A stretch of DNA of 44,981 nt from a virus, in the IMG/VR virus record IMGVR_UViG_3300021170_000033, positions 1 to 44,981 of that record. One strand, written 5' to 3'. The notes beneath the pieces are model-generated. The model did not search any database. It had not been told where the DNA came from and worked only from the letters and a program-made list of their open reading frames with translations. A program made the translations under genes and the position numbers. This document shows, piece after piece, positions 1 through 6,718 of the stretch; position 1 is the stretch's first letter, and the number at the start of each line of letters is the position of its first letter.

Positions 1-8
1 TCCGATCT
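1..8. other. Sequencing-adapter remnant
   Basis: The bases TCCGATCT are identical to the last eight bases of the standard Illumina TruSeq adapters. The right-hand copy of the following sequence is preceded by different bases (GGTATAC), so these eight bases do not belong to the genome and should be trimmed. Confidence 0.85.
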
Positions 9-134
9 ATGGCATCGAACACTGGAGGAGCGGGCCTTACAGTTGATTATAACGCCTATGGAACGGCTAGCAATGCATTCGTGTGCGGTGGAGTATTCTA
101 CAGCGATTCGCAATTTTCCAGTTGGAAAACCTGC
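9..134. repeat. Left copy of 126-bp terminal overlap
   Basis: This segment is identical base for base to 44856-44981. It lies inside a spike gene and the reading frame continues across it, so it is best read as the assembly overlap of a circular or circularly permuted genome and not as a biological terminal repeat. Removing one copy and the adapter leaves about 44,847 bp. Confidence 0.92.
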
Positions 135-752
135 GTCCAAGGCGATTCTCATAGTTTTGTAAGTTCAAGTTTGCTGTTGAACTCGGATGGTTCCCCACAA
201 GTCAGCTCCCCGGTTATCAAGTGGGGAATAAATTTAGGTAGCGTCTCGACGGGGAACGTAGCCTCACTCGCGAATGATACAACCAAAGGGAGTACGCGCA
301 CGACCTTGGCTCGGCCCGCAGCAGGGTCATGCTCAACGCAAGGCGTATTACCCTGTTGGGACATCGGCGCTTATCAATTTTCTGCTGCTGTTGCTCCTGT
401 AAACGGTGCTCCCTGCGCGAAGTGCTTTGCTATGCTGAATATGGCGATGCCAGCGTTACGAGCGGAGCCGAAAGTACAACGTCCGCAATTGGTCAACCAT
501 CACCGACTCCAACGCATACACAACCCATATCGGGATGGCAAACGACCAAAAGCCCAACCAAACCACAACGCCGATTTTTTCGTTCCGACTACATTGGCGC
601 CAGCCTTTGTAGAAAAAAACATGAAAGTACCAATGTTGAGTCTGGATTATTCCAAGGCAGATGATGGCTATGGTCCCCAGAATCCAATACAACAGGCCGG
701 GAGTTTCGTGGTTCATATGTCCTCCGGTATGGGCACGGATTTTATCATATAG
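9..752 (+). CDS. Tail spike/beta-helix protein, C-terminal part (5' end lies at 43656)
   Basis: The frame continues the gene starting at 43656: the ATG at 9 equals codon 401 of that gene, so the joined protein would be about 647 residues. The first ~124 residues finish a secreted parallel beta-helix domain ending in the typical closing motif DIGAYQF. The remaining ~120 residues (from about base 381) are Pro/His/Arg-rich, have no recognisable domain, and overlap a minus-strand gene with a better ribosome site (456-716). The true stop may therefore have been lost or the reading shifted after 381. The likely role is host-surface recognition or polysaccharide degradation. The ATG at 9 is internal and not the start. 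Confidence 0.75.
   Translation: MASNTGGAGLTVDYNAYGTASNAFVCGGVFYSDSQFSSWKTCVQGDSHSFVSSSLLLNSDGSPQVSSPVIKWGINLGSVSTGNVASLANDTTKGSTRTTLARPAAGSCSTQGVLPCWDIGAYQFSAAVAPVNGAPCAKCFAMLNMAMPALRAEPKVQRPQLVNHHRLQRIHNPYRDGKRPKAQPNHNADFFVPTTLAPAFVEKNMKVPMLSLDYSKADDGYGPQNPIQQAGSFVVHMSSGMGTDFII
456..716 (-). CDS. Small two-helix membrane protein, antisense to the spike gene end
   Basis: An 86-residue product with two strong hydrophobic segments, about residues 8-25 and 47-68, rich in Trp, Tyr and Phe. The start at 716 is chosen because GGAGG lies four bases upstream on the minus strand (complement of 721-725); the open frame extends further up to 956 without such a site. Its composition is far more protein-like than the overlapping plus-strand tail. 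It resembles a holin or superinfection-exclusion type protein by topology only; no family is recognised. Confidence 0.6.
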   Translation of the reverse strand: MNHETPGLLYWILGTIAIICLGIIQTQHWYFHVFFYKGWRQCSRNEKIGVVVWLGFWSFAIPIWVVYALESVMVDQLRTLYFRLRS

Positions 753-831
753 GTTACGGTCAGTGGAACATACAAGATCATGAAACCCCTTCTCCTCCTC
801 GCTCTCCTGTGCGGGAGTACCGGATAAATCC

Positions 832-2955
832 ATGAAAACTAAACTGCTGTGTTTCTCGCTGCTCATGCTGGCGATGGGCGGGAGCGCCTTCGCCCAACTC
901 AGCGCCTTTTCCGCACAAGAGTTAGGCGGAAGCTTTTCAGGTGCAGGTCCAGGCAACGCCGTATTTCTGTCCTACGCTCCCGTTCGGATCTGCAACGTCC
1001 CGGCATCGGGAAGCCCCTGCACCCCGCTCGCGTCGGTCTTCGACTTAAACGGAAATGCTCTGTCAGTGAGCGGGCCAGCGAACTTCGGGCAGACCACCAC
1101 GGATGCCGTAGGCCGTTGGAGCATTCAGTGCAATCCGGGCGTGTATGAAGTCCAGATCGGCATGGCGCTGGCGACCACGCTGCAAAAACAATACCTATTT
1201 GCCTGTCCGGTCACTAGTGGCAGTTTCGCCGCCGTAGGCGCCAACAACGCCTTCACGGGCAACAACACGTTCAAGGACATCGTTGGGACAAAGTACGTTA
1301 GCGCCGGGAATCCCCAAAGTTGGTCAGGTGCCGATGCTTGCGCTTGGATAAACAGCGCGATTGCAGCACTTCCCACATCTAGTGGCTTCGCGGCCGGAGT
1401 TGTGGACATTACCGGACTGGCGAGCAATTCAACTGTCCCCTGCGGAACGACGGTTAACGCTGGGAGTCCCTATCTTTGGCTGCGTGGCCCAGGCGCGGCG
1501 GCTCTAACTTTCAACTGCACCGTCAACGGAGATTGCTTCAACACGCAAGAAGGGGCCGGAGCAGTCATTACTCCGGGCTTCCGCATGAGCGGCTTCTCGG
1601 TTCATGGAACAGGCACAGCGAATGGTGTTGCTTTCCATCTCGGCGATATGGTTGGCGGGCGCTTCGATGACCTCGCAGCCGATGGATTCACTGGAACCAA
1701 TGGCGCGTGTATGTGGTTCGAGAACAAGAACTTTTTCTTCGAGGCCAACATCGTCAATAACGTTTTCTGTGGACAGACTCCCGGCTCGCAACTTGGAAAC
1801 ACGAAAGATTACCGATGGAGCGTGACGACGGCGAGCGTAAACAACGCCAGCTTTCAATATAACCGATACTATGGGCTGAAATACTCTACACTGGCGAACC
1901 AAACTGCATTTAGCTTCGAGGGTGGCGTACATAACGGGGGCACCTGGCAAGTAACTGGGAACACCACATCCGCTACTGGCACAACCGTTATCGCCATGTC
2001 GGGTTCAATCTTTCCGACGAGCGGTGTAAACACAACCGTTGGCGGGACGTTCTCCTTCAAATCAGAATGCACAGGCTGTAGCGGGGCGGCTTTCTATAGC
2101 ATTCCAGCAGGTTATATATTATCGATTGACTCCGGTTCCATTGCTGACAATGGGGGCTTCACCTATACCGTAGCAGGGTCAGTCACACATTTGCTCAATC
2201 CAAGCCCTCTTGAAGTTTCATCTCTCGTAAGCTATTCAGCCTCTGGAGTGCGTGGCAATCAGTACAATCTAACCATAAATAATCCAGCAGCGAACAGAAC
2301 TCTGTCGATTTTCGACCCCGGAGGGAATGCTAATTTTTGCCTCTCTCTCAGTTGTTCATTGACCGCGCCATCATTGATTGCAACTGGTCCGAATACGAAC
2401 GCTTTTACGATTCAGCATCAGGTTGGTGGGAATACATACCAGTTTCAAGTTACTAACCCTTTCACAACGCGAACATTCACGTTCAACGATGCTAATTTGA
2501 TGTTCCCGGTAGCCCCCGTACCATTGAGCGCTGGCGGGTTTGACGTGGGTTCGACAGCGCTGCCTTGGGGCAATCTCTGGCTGGGTACGGCGGGAACGAA
2601 CAATTTCAAATTTGCGCCAGCGGCGACAGCGGCGGCTAGAACAATTACTATCGCCGACCCCGGCATTGCCAGCGTTGGAATGACGCTGACCATCGCCAAC
2701 GGCACAGCCGCGATGACAACGGCGGCGATTGCATCTCTGGCATGCGGCAGCACAGTCACAGTGGCGGCAACTGGAGTCCTAAGTACGGATGTAATCATCC
2801 TAAATTCAAACGGGATTGGACCACCGTTGCCCAATGCGTTTTTGACGCTGCAATACTGGCCGATTGCGGGGAATGTAAACTTCTCATTTTGCAATTCTAC
2901 TGCTGCCAGCCAAACACCAGTAGCGGAAACTCTCAGTTGGAAAGTGGTGCGCTAA
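832..2955 (+). CDS. Secreted-type tail fibre/beta-helix protein with signal peptide
   Basis: A 707-residue protein. Residues 1-21 form a clear Sec signal peptide (MKTK, hydrophobic core, AFA-Q cleavage site). Then comes a domain of about 90 residues also found at the N-terminus of secreted Acidobacteriota-like proteins, a Gly/Ser/Asn/Thr-rich region (about 130-480) with the look of a pectate-lyase-like beta-helix, and a C-terminal beta-rich region with repeated 'TFTFNDAN/TITIADPG' type strands. No close catalytic motif can be named. It follows the spike gene and is probably a receptor-binding or depolymerase component. A signal peptide is unexpected for a virion protein assembled in the cytoplasm. 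Confidence 0.8.
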   Translation: MKTKLLCFSLLMLAMGGSAFAQLSAFSAQELGGSFSGAGPGNAVFLSYAPVRICNVPASGSPCTPLASVFDLNGNALSVSGPANFGQTTTDAVGRWSIQCNPGVYEVQIGMALATTLQKQYLFACPVTSGSFAAVGANNAFTGNNTFKDIVGTKYVSAGNPQSWSGADACAWINSAIAALPTSSGFAAGVVDITGLASNSTVPCGTTVNAGSPYLWLRGPGAAALTFNCTVNGDCFNTQEGAGAVITPGFRMSGFSVHGTGTANGVAFHLGDMVGGRFDDLAADGFTGTNGACMWFENKNFFFEANIVNNVFCGQTPGSQLGNTKDYRWSVTTASVNNASFQYNRYYGLKYSTLANQTAFSFEGGVHNGGTWQVTGNTTSATGTTVIAMSGSIFPTSGVNTTVGGTFSFKSECTGCSGAAFYSIPAGYILSIDSGSIADNGGFTYTVAGSVTHLLNPSPLEVSSLVSYSASGVRGNQYNLTINNPAANRTLSIFDPGGNANFCLSLSCSLTAPSLIATGPNTNAFTIQHQVGGNTYQFQVTNPFTTRTFTFNDANLMFPVAPVPLSAGGFDVGSTALPWGNLWLGTAGTNNFKFAPAATAAARTITIADPGIASVGMTLTIANGTAAMTTAAIASLACGSTVTVAATGVLSTDVIILNSNGIGPPLPNAFLTLQYWPIAGNVNFSFCNSTAASQTPVAETLSWKVVR

Positions 2956-2956
2956 A

Positions 2957-3646
2957 TCAATGACGCTCCAAGATGGTCAGGCCGAAACAGTAGGGAAGAT
3001 GGGTGATTCTCCAATTCTCCACGTAAATAAGGGCTTGGCGCGTCTCGTTAATGGAGATTTCAAAGTGCTCCTCGATTGCGCGAATGACGCCGCGTTCATT
3101 GTCCCAACCCGTAAGCCGCTGGCCATTTTTCGTGCGGAGGATTTCGCGGAGATTGGTGTCGTGGAAAACAACTCGGCATCGTGGCGACAGGCGCGGAAAC
3201 CAAGCGCCTATCTCCTGAACGGTGTGGAAATAATGATGGCTGGTGTCGATGAAAAGAAAGTCAACACTTGGGTTAATGCCGCGCTCCGAGCACCAAGACG
3301 GAAATTCGCTAGCAAACGCAACGTCATCGGCCTGAACAAATTGCCACTTCGGATAGTCCGAAACAGAAGCGCAGTTATCAATATCAACGCTAACCACATG
3401 AGCGTCAGATAGTGCAGCGGCAGAGGTAAGGGCTTTAGTGGCCACTCCCTCTCGCGTACCCAGCTCGACAATCAGCTTAGGGTTCGCGGCAACGCATTCC
3501 CAGAATAATGCAGGCAGATGGTCCTCAATGTCTGGCGGTCTGGGTCCGTCATGGAAGAACAAGAGATTTGTAAATTGGCACCACATCACGTTTCGCACTT
3601 GTTTCCATCTAGGCGGAAACTTTATGTCATATGGTGAGTTAGGCAT
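2957..3646 (-). CDS. Class I SAM-dependent methyltransferase (Methyltransf_24-like)
   Basis: A 229-residue protein on the minus strand, convergent with the fibre gene and separated from it by one base. Motif I is LIVELGTREG (SAM-binding Gly loop), motif II ends in the acidic VVSVDID, and a later motif reads VDFLFIDTSHHY followed by a beta strand VVFHDTN, as in the Methyltransf_24/cephalosporin hydroxylase-like group. Such enzymes usually methylate small molecules or sugars, for example in O-antigen or capsule synthesis. A role in changing the host surface is inference. The ribosome site upstream of the ATG is weak. Its opposite orientation suggests an accessory (moron-like) gene. Confidence 0.85.
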   Translation of the reverse strand: MPNSPYDIKFPPRWKQVRNVMWCQFTNLLFFHDGPRPPDIEDHLPALFWECVAANPKLIVELGTREGVATKALTSAAALSDAHVVSVDIDNCASVSDYPKWQFVQADDVAFASEFPSWCSERGINPSVDFLFIDTSHHYFHTVQEIGAWFPRLSPRCRVVFHDTNLREILRTKNGQRLTGWDNERGVIRAIEEHFEISINETRQALIYVENWRITHLPYCFGLTILERH

Positions 3647-3713
3647 GGCGCGAGAGTCTATACCCCTGATAAGCAGAGAGTCAAAGGCTTTTATGGAGAA
3701 CCGAGCCGTGGAT

Positions 3714-3902
3714 TCAGCGGGATGGCGACCGCGTGGTCAGGCTGGGCGGGGCTGGGCGTTGATAACTCCACGTCCAAATGTGACGCGACTTGTGGCGGTC
3801 GATTCCGTGCGCAAGGCGCTGATGCTTAGTGAATTTCAGGAAATCGCTGCGGGAAAATGGCTGACCGCAAACATTGCAAGTCTTTATTGCCTTCGCGCTC
3901 AT
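3714..3902 (-). CDS. Possible small C2H2 zinc-finger protein
   Basis: A 62-residue frame with CNVCGQPF followed by a His pair (HQRLAH), spaced as C-x2-C-x14-H-x4-H, like a C2H2 finger; the C-terminus is basic and Pro-rich. There is no good Shine-Dalgarno site before the ATG, and it lies in a stretch of about 350 bases (3647-3996) otherwise free of genes. It could be a transcription regulator or a chance frame. Confidence 0.4.
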   Translation of the reverse strand: MSAKAIKTCNVCGQPFSRSDFLKFTKHQRLAHGIDRHKSRHIWTWSYQRPAPPSLTTRSPSR

Positions 3903-3911
3903 AAAAATGAA

Positions 3912-3950
3912 GCTAGGCGGGTGCCTGCATTTCGGCCTTCACCGCCTAGC
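3912..3950. repeat. Perfect 9-bp inverted repeat in the gap before the lysis genes
   Basis: GCTAGGCGG at 3912-3920 pairs exactly with CCGCCTAGC at 3942-3950, with a 21-base loop. On the minus strand the stem is followed by TTCATTTTTAT. It sits just upstream of the minus-strand zinc-finger frame and before the lysis operon, so it could be an operator, an attenuator hairpin or a weak terminator. No T-run follows on the plus strand. Confidence 0.5.
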
Positions 3951-3996
3951 ACGCTAATTCTAACACGACTCCAACGAAATGAGGGCGCTAGCTGAG

Positions 3997-4176
3997 ATGA
4001 AAACCACACTGAGGTTTGTGCAAATCCTGCTCGTACTTTTCCTCTGCGGCTGTGCAGCGCGACAGGTCCACGATGACAAAGTAGGCGCTCCGCCAGTCTC
4101 CGAGGGCGGCGAGTGGAAGTGCATCAACAACCACTACCAGTACAACCATCTGACGGGGCGATGCGAGCGAAGGTGA
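3997..4176 (+). CDS. Small lipoprotein of the lysis cassette
   Basis: 59 residues beginning MKTTLRFVQ, a hydrophobic core and a lipobox-like LFLCGC, so probably a lipid-anchored protein with about 40 exported residues containing two further Cys. An in-frame ATG at 3979 lacks the compact signal-peptide start. It lies first in the lysis block, so it may serve as an outer-membrane spanin partner (Rz1-like), although it is not proline-rich like typical Rz1. That role is inference. Confidence 0.6.
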   Translation: MKTTLRFVQILLVLFLCGCAARQVHDDKVGAPPVSEGGEWKCINNHYQYNHLTGRCERR

Positions 4177-4319
4177 AGCCCGATGACGTGCCCAACACCC
4201 ATCGCTTGACCAATCTCGAAGTGAAGCTGCTCCATGCTGTCCAGAAGCTCATCAACGAACTGCCGATAAAGATTAATAGACGGCCCAAATCCAAGCGGAG
4301 GCTCCCAGCCCGTGCCTGA
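4161..4319 (+). CDS. Small basic hypothetical protein
   Basis: 52 residues from ATG 4161; a GTG at 4173 overlapping the upstream stop (GTGA) is an alternative start. It has an amphipathic helix (LTNLEVKLLHAVQKLINELP) and a very basic tail. It overlaps the lipoprotein gene by 16 bases and the next gene by 8, which supports coupled translation in the lysis operon. No family recognised. Confidence 0.5.
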   Translation: MRAKVKPDDVPNTHRLTNLEVKLLHAVQKLINELPIKINRRPKSKRRLPARA

Positions 4320-4539
4320 TTCCGATCACGACTTACTGATACGCATCGACGAACGAATAGAGAAGATGCACAAGGAATTGCTCGGCAATGGCAGGCCGGG
4401 CCGCGTGGATGTGGTAGAGGGCCGCGTGGACGCGCTCGAAGCCGCCAAGAATCGCACCATCGGTTGGATAGCAGGCGCTGGCGCTACGGTCGGCGTGGCG
4501 TGGGGTGCTTTGGAGTATCTGTTTCACCGCAAACCGTGA
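4312..4539 (+). CDS. XhlA-like coiled-coil membrane protein
   Basis: 75 residues from a GTG start, with GCGGAGG about ten bases upstream. A charged helical region with heptad character (residues 5-45) is followed by one membrane segment (WIAGAGATVGVAWGALEYLF). This is the layout of haemolysin XhlA-type and similar phage lysis accessory proteins. It sits directly before the lysin gene and overlaps it by four bases. Confidence 0.55.
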   Translation: MPDSDHDLLIRIDERIEKMHKELLGNGRPGRVDVVEGRVDALEAAKNRTIGWIAGAGATVGVAWGALEYLFHRKP

Positions 4540-5009
4540 ATCCTCAACCGTACGACAACCTATCCGACTTGACCCTGCTAGAGCTGTGCGTCTGGCGCGA
4601 AGCCCAGAACCAGGGAAGCGAAGGAATGCGCGCCGTCGCATGGAGCATCAAGAACCGCGTGGATAAGCCCTGCTGGTGGGGGAAGGACTGGGCCAGCGTC
4701 ATCCTCAAGCCGTGGCAGTACTCCAGCTTCAATCTCTCCGACCCCAACTATCGCAAATGGCCCAGCGACACAGACGCAGCCTTCGCCACGGCCTGCGATG
4801 TCTGCACGAAGGTTTACGTCGGCTCAGACACGCAAGACCCGACAGACGGCGCTACGCACTACTACGACACCAGCATCGGCTTCCCGAAGGCATGGGGCAG
4901 CGAGAGCGAATGGATTAACACGCTCAACATTCATCGGTTGAGATTTTGGAAGATGCGGCCGGCGAACAACAACGAAGCCGTGCAAGACGCAGTGACAGGA
5001 GAGGCTTGA
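4536..5009 (+). CDS. Cell-wall hydrolase, SleB/Hydrolase_2 family (endolysin)
   Basis: 157 residues from GTG 4536, which overlaps the preceding TGA (GTGA). The family signature is visible: LELCVWREAQNQGSEGM with the catalytic Glu, VAWSIKNRV, a variable loop with QYSSF, and GATHYY near the C-terminus. Members cleave peptidoglycan glycan strands. It has no signal peptide, so export would depend on a holin, which fits the two small membrane proteins that follow. A longer frame starting at 4464 adds only a basic shadow sequence. Confidence 0.85.
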   Translation: MNPQPYDNLSDLTLLELCVWREAQNQGSEGMRAVAWSIKNRVDKPCWWGKDWASVILKPWQYSSFNLSDPNYRKWPSDTDAAFATACDVCTKVYVGSDTQDPTDGATHYYDTSIGFPKAWGSESEWINTLNIHRLRFWKMRPANNNEAVQDAVTGEA

Positions 5010-5236
5010 TGACCTTTTGGCGCGGCGTTTTCAGTGACGGCGATACGCCCAGCTTCTCGCGGGTAGCTACGGGATTTGTTGTGGCCTTCTCGCTTGGCTG
5101 GGTGAGCCACATTGTTTGGCGGACGCACGCGCTACCGGACTTTACAGGGCTGGCCCTGTTCGTCGGCACGCTGTACGGACTGAATCGCGTTACCGCGGCA
5201 TTTGGAAAATCCAATGACACTACGCCTAAAAATTGA
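5009..5236 (+). CDS. Putative holin, two membrane helices
   Basis: 75 residues starting at ATG 5009, which overlaps the lysin stop (TGATG), with AGGAGAGG just upstream. Two hydrophobic segments (about 20-36 and 44-60) are separated by a short turn, with charged ends, as in class II holins. Position immediately after the lysin supports the call; sequence family is not recognised. Confidence 0.6.
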   Translation: MTFWRGVFSDGDTPSFSRVATGFVVAFSLGWVSHIVWRTHALPDFTGLALFVGTLYGLNRVTAAFGKSNDTTPKN

Positions 5237-5855
5237 ACTGACAATTGCTCTTGTCCTGCTGGGCGCTCTAGGAGTTGGCGCGAAAGTCTGGCTCGACGAG
5301 CACGACAACCGAATCAAAGCCGAGGCGAGCGTAGCGGCGCAAGCGCAGCTTCAGCAGCAGTACCAGCAGCAGGTCAGTGATTTGGCGAAGAGAATTGACG
5401 CAAGAGAAGCCGCGTATAACGCACAATCTGAGCAACTGAAAACCCAATTCCAACAAGCGTCAACGCCCCAACAAACGGCACAACTTGTTGCTTCGTTGAT
5501 GGGACTAAAAACCCCAATAACGATAACAACTCCATCGCCAACAGCAGCAACCCCAAACCCACAGCCAGTTGCACAAGTATCCGCAATCGACTTTCCACAA
5601 GCCAAAGCCTACATCCAAGAGTGCGAGCAGTGCAAGCTGGAAAGACTCAACTTTCAGGCCGATGCCGCAGATCGCCAAGCGCAAGCGGCCCTCGCACAGA
5701 AGCAAATCGACTCCCTGAAGAAAGAGAATGCCTCGCTGCAAACCGCGGTCAAGGGTGGCTCGTTCTTCCAGCGGCTAGGTAAGGCGACAAAGTACCTGAT
5801 TCTTGGCGGCGCCGCGGCATTAGTGGCAACGTGTGGCACCGGACACTGTAAATAG
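5214..5855 (+). CDS. Spanin-like coiled-coil protein with N- and C-terminal membrane segments
   Basis: 213 residues from ATG 5214 (GGAAAA upstream). Residues 5-22 form a signal anchor, followed by a Gln/Ala-rich coiled coil (about 25-85), a Thr/Pro-rich hinge (about 98-120), a second coiled coil (about 130-180) and a C-terminal hydrophobic stretch (YLILGGAAALVATC). i-spanins have the first anchor and coiled coils; the second membrane segment is unusual and could let one protein bridge both membranes. The gene overlaps the holin candidate by 23 bases. Confidence 0.5.
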   Translation: MTLRLKIELTIALVLLGALGVGAKVWLDEHDNRIKAEASVAAQAQLQQQYQQQVSDLAKRIDAREAAYNAQSEQLKTQFQQASTPQQTAQLVASLMGLKTPITITTPSPTAATPNPQPVAQVSAIDFPQAKAYIQECEQCKLERLNFQADAADRQAQAALAQKQIDSLKKENASLQTAVKGGSFFQRLGKATKYLILGGAAALVATCGTGHCK

Positions 5856-5863
5856 GAGGAAAC

Positions 5864-6079
5864 ATGGCAACATCCACAGTCATTCCAAAGCAGTCATTTC
5901 TCGAAAAGCTGACGCAGACGGTGTACTTGGATTACGTGCTCAAGCTCTTGGGCATCATCATGTTCGCGCTGGCGCTGTTCAAGGGCTGGCATTCAATGGG
6001 CATCTTCACAAAGTTCTTGCTCGTCAGCGGACCGATCGCGTGGTACGTCGGCGCGCGGTTCAACAAAGTCTACCGGTAG
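5864..6079 (+). CDS. Second holin-like two-helix membrane protein
   Basis: 71 residues with an excellent ribosome site (AGGAGGAAAC before the ATG). It has two hydrophobic segments (about 26-43 and 47-62) and a basic C-terminus. It is the last gene before the strong terminator at 6129-6165. It could be a holin, an antiholin or an unrelated membrane protein. Confidence 0.6.
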   Translation: MATSTVIPKQSFLEKLTQTVYLDYVLKLLGIIMFALALFKGWHSMGIFTKFLLVSGPIAWYVGARFNKVYR

Positions 6080-6128
6080 CCTTAGCGCCAACTCCGCGCT
6101 TCGAGAAAGCGAGGAAAGCGGTCCACTT

Positions 6129-6165
6129 GGCCGGGGATATTGTCAGCGCCCCGGCCTTTCTTTTT
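6129..6165 (+). terminator. Rho-independent terminator after the lysis operon
   Basis: Perfect 8-bp stem GGCCGGGG (6129-6136) with CCCCGGCC (6149-6156), a 12-base loop, then TTTCTTTTT. It closes the tail-lysis transcript and precedes the tRNA cluster. An extended -10 like TGCTAGAAT (6167-6175) follows and could start tRNA transcription. Confidence 0.9.
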
Positions 6166-6181
6166 GTGCTAGAATCTTCGC

Positions 6182-6255
6182 GCGGGACTGGCCTATTGGC
6201 AGGGCATCAGTCTTCCAAACTGAACAGACGGGTTCGATTCCCGTGTCTCGCTCCA
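6182..6255 (+). tRNA. tRNA-Gly (anticodon TCC)
   Basis: All four stems pair: acceptor GCGGGAC with GTCTCGC (one G-T), D stem GCC/GGC, anticodon stem TCAGT/ACTGA around loop CTTCCAA, and T stem ACGGG/CCCGT with loop TTCGATT. CCA is encoded (6253-6255). Confidence 0.95.
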
Positions 6256-6271
6256 AAAGTTTCTAGCTTGC

Positions 6272-6378
6272 AGCGTGGAGGGACACGCTCAAGTCGTGAT
6301 GGACGCTGGCTCGGCACGACTATTTCTTTCGTCTAATCGGAACCGAAGCCGAATTCGGAAGTGAAGTACAGGCCAGCG
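6272..6378. other. Structured spacer between tRNA-Gly and the first tRNA-Thr
   Basis: This 150-base gap contains a 6-bp hairpin (6272-6289), a 7-bp repeat AGTCGTG/CACGACT (6292-6298 with 6315-6321), a competing 7-bp pair CGCTGGC/GCCAGCG (6304-6310 with 6372-6378), TCGG-AA-CCGA (6337-6346) and the palindrome CCGAATTCGG (6349-6358). The two 7-bp pairings exclude each other. I cannot assign it to a known RNA family; it is not a tRNA. Confidence 0.4.
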
Positions 6379-6409
6379 AGCTACCCAAGGGGAGCCAAGC
6401 TAGAATTGA

Positions 6410-6483
6410 GCACTGTTGGTCTAGTGGCATGACGCGGCTTTCGTAAAGCTGAAGCCTGTGTTCGATTCACAGATGGTGCTCCA
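6410..6483 (+). tRNA. tRNA-Thr (anticodon CGT)
   Basis: Acceptor GCACTGT pairs with ATGGTGC with two wobbles, D stem GTC/GAC, anticodon stem CGGCT/AGCTG with loop TTCGTAA, and T stem CTGTG/CACAG with loop TTCGATT. CCA is encoded. It reads ACG. Confidence 0.93.
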
Positions 6484-6485
6484 GG

Positions 6486-6559
6486 GCCGATGTAGTTTAG
6501 TGGCAGAATTCTTCCTTGGTAAGGAAGAGACTCGGGTTCGATTCCCGGCGACGGCTCCA
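6486..6559 (+). tRNA. tRNA-Thr (anticodon GGT)
   Basis: Acceptor GCCGATG pairs with CGACGGC apart from one A-A mismatch, D stem GTT/AAT, anticodon stem CTTCC/GGAAG with loop TTGGTAA, and T stem TCGGG/CCCGG. CCA is encoded. It reads ACC and ACT. Only two bases separate it from the previous tRNA. Confidence 0.92.
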
Positions 6560-6566
6560 AAACTTT

Positions 6567-6640
6567 GCCGAGTTCGTTCAGTGGTAGGACCGGGAGCTTG
6601 TACCTCCCAGACGTGGGTTCGATTCCTACACTTGGCTCCA
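6567..6640 (+). tRNA. tRNA-Thr (anticodon TGT)
   Basis: Acceptor GCCGAGT pairs with ACTTGGC (one wobble), D stem GTT/GAC, anticodon stem GGGAG/CTCCC with loop CTTGTAC, and T stem GTGGG/CCTAC. CCA is encoded. It reads ACA. With its two neighbours the phage covers the whole threonine codon box. Confidence 0.93.
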
Positions 6641-6643
6641 AAT

Positions 6644-6718
6644 GTGGCCGAAGCCAAACGGTGCGGCGCGGGACTGTGGCTCCCGTTCTAGTGGATTCGA
6701 CTTCCACCGGCCACCCCA
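6644..6718 (+). tRNA. tRNA-His (anticodon GTG)
   Basis: A perfect acceptor GTGGCCG/CGGCCAC, D stem GCC/GGC, anticodon stem CGGGA/TCCCG with loop CTGTGGC, T stem GTGGA/TCCAC with loop TTCGACT, discriminator C73 and encoded CCA. C73 is typical of tRNA-His, but the base before the acceptor (position -1) is T and not the usual encoded G. Confidence 0.92.

Noticed and set aside
9-134. Terminal repeat as true phage direct terminal repeats or att sites
   Set aside because: It lies within a coding frame that continues over both ends, no integrase is present, and the length and adapter remnant fit an assembly overlap.
5833-6336. Plus-strand frame running through holin, terminator and tRNA-Gly
   Set aside because: It crosses a strong terminator and a structural RNA and shares DNA with a gene having a far better ribosome site.
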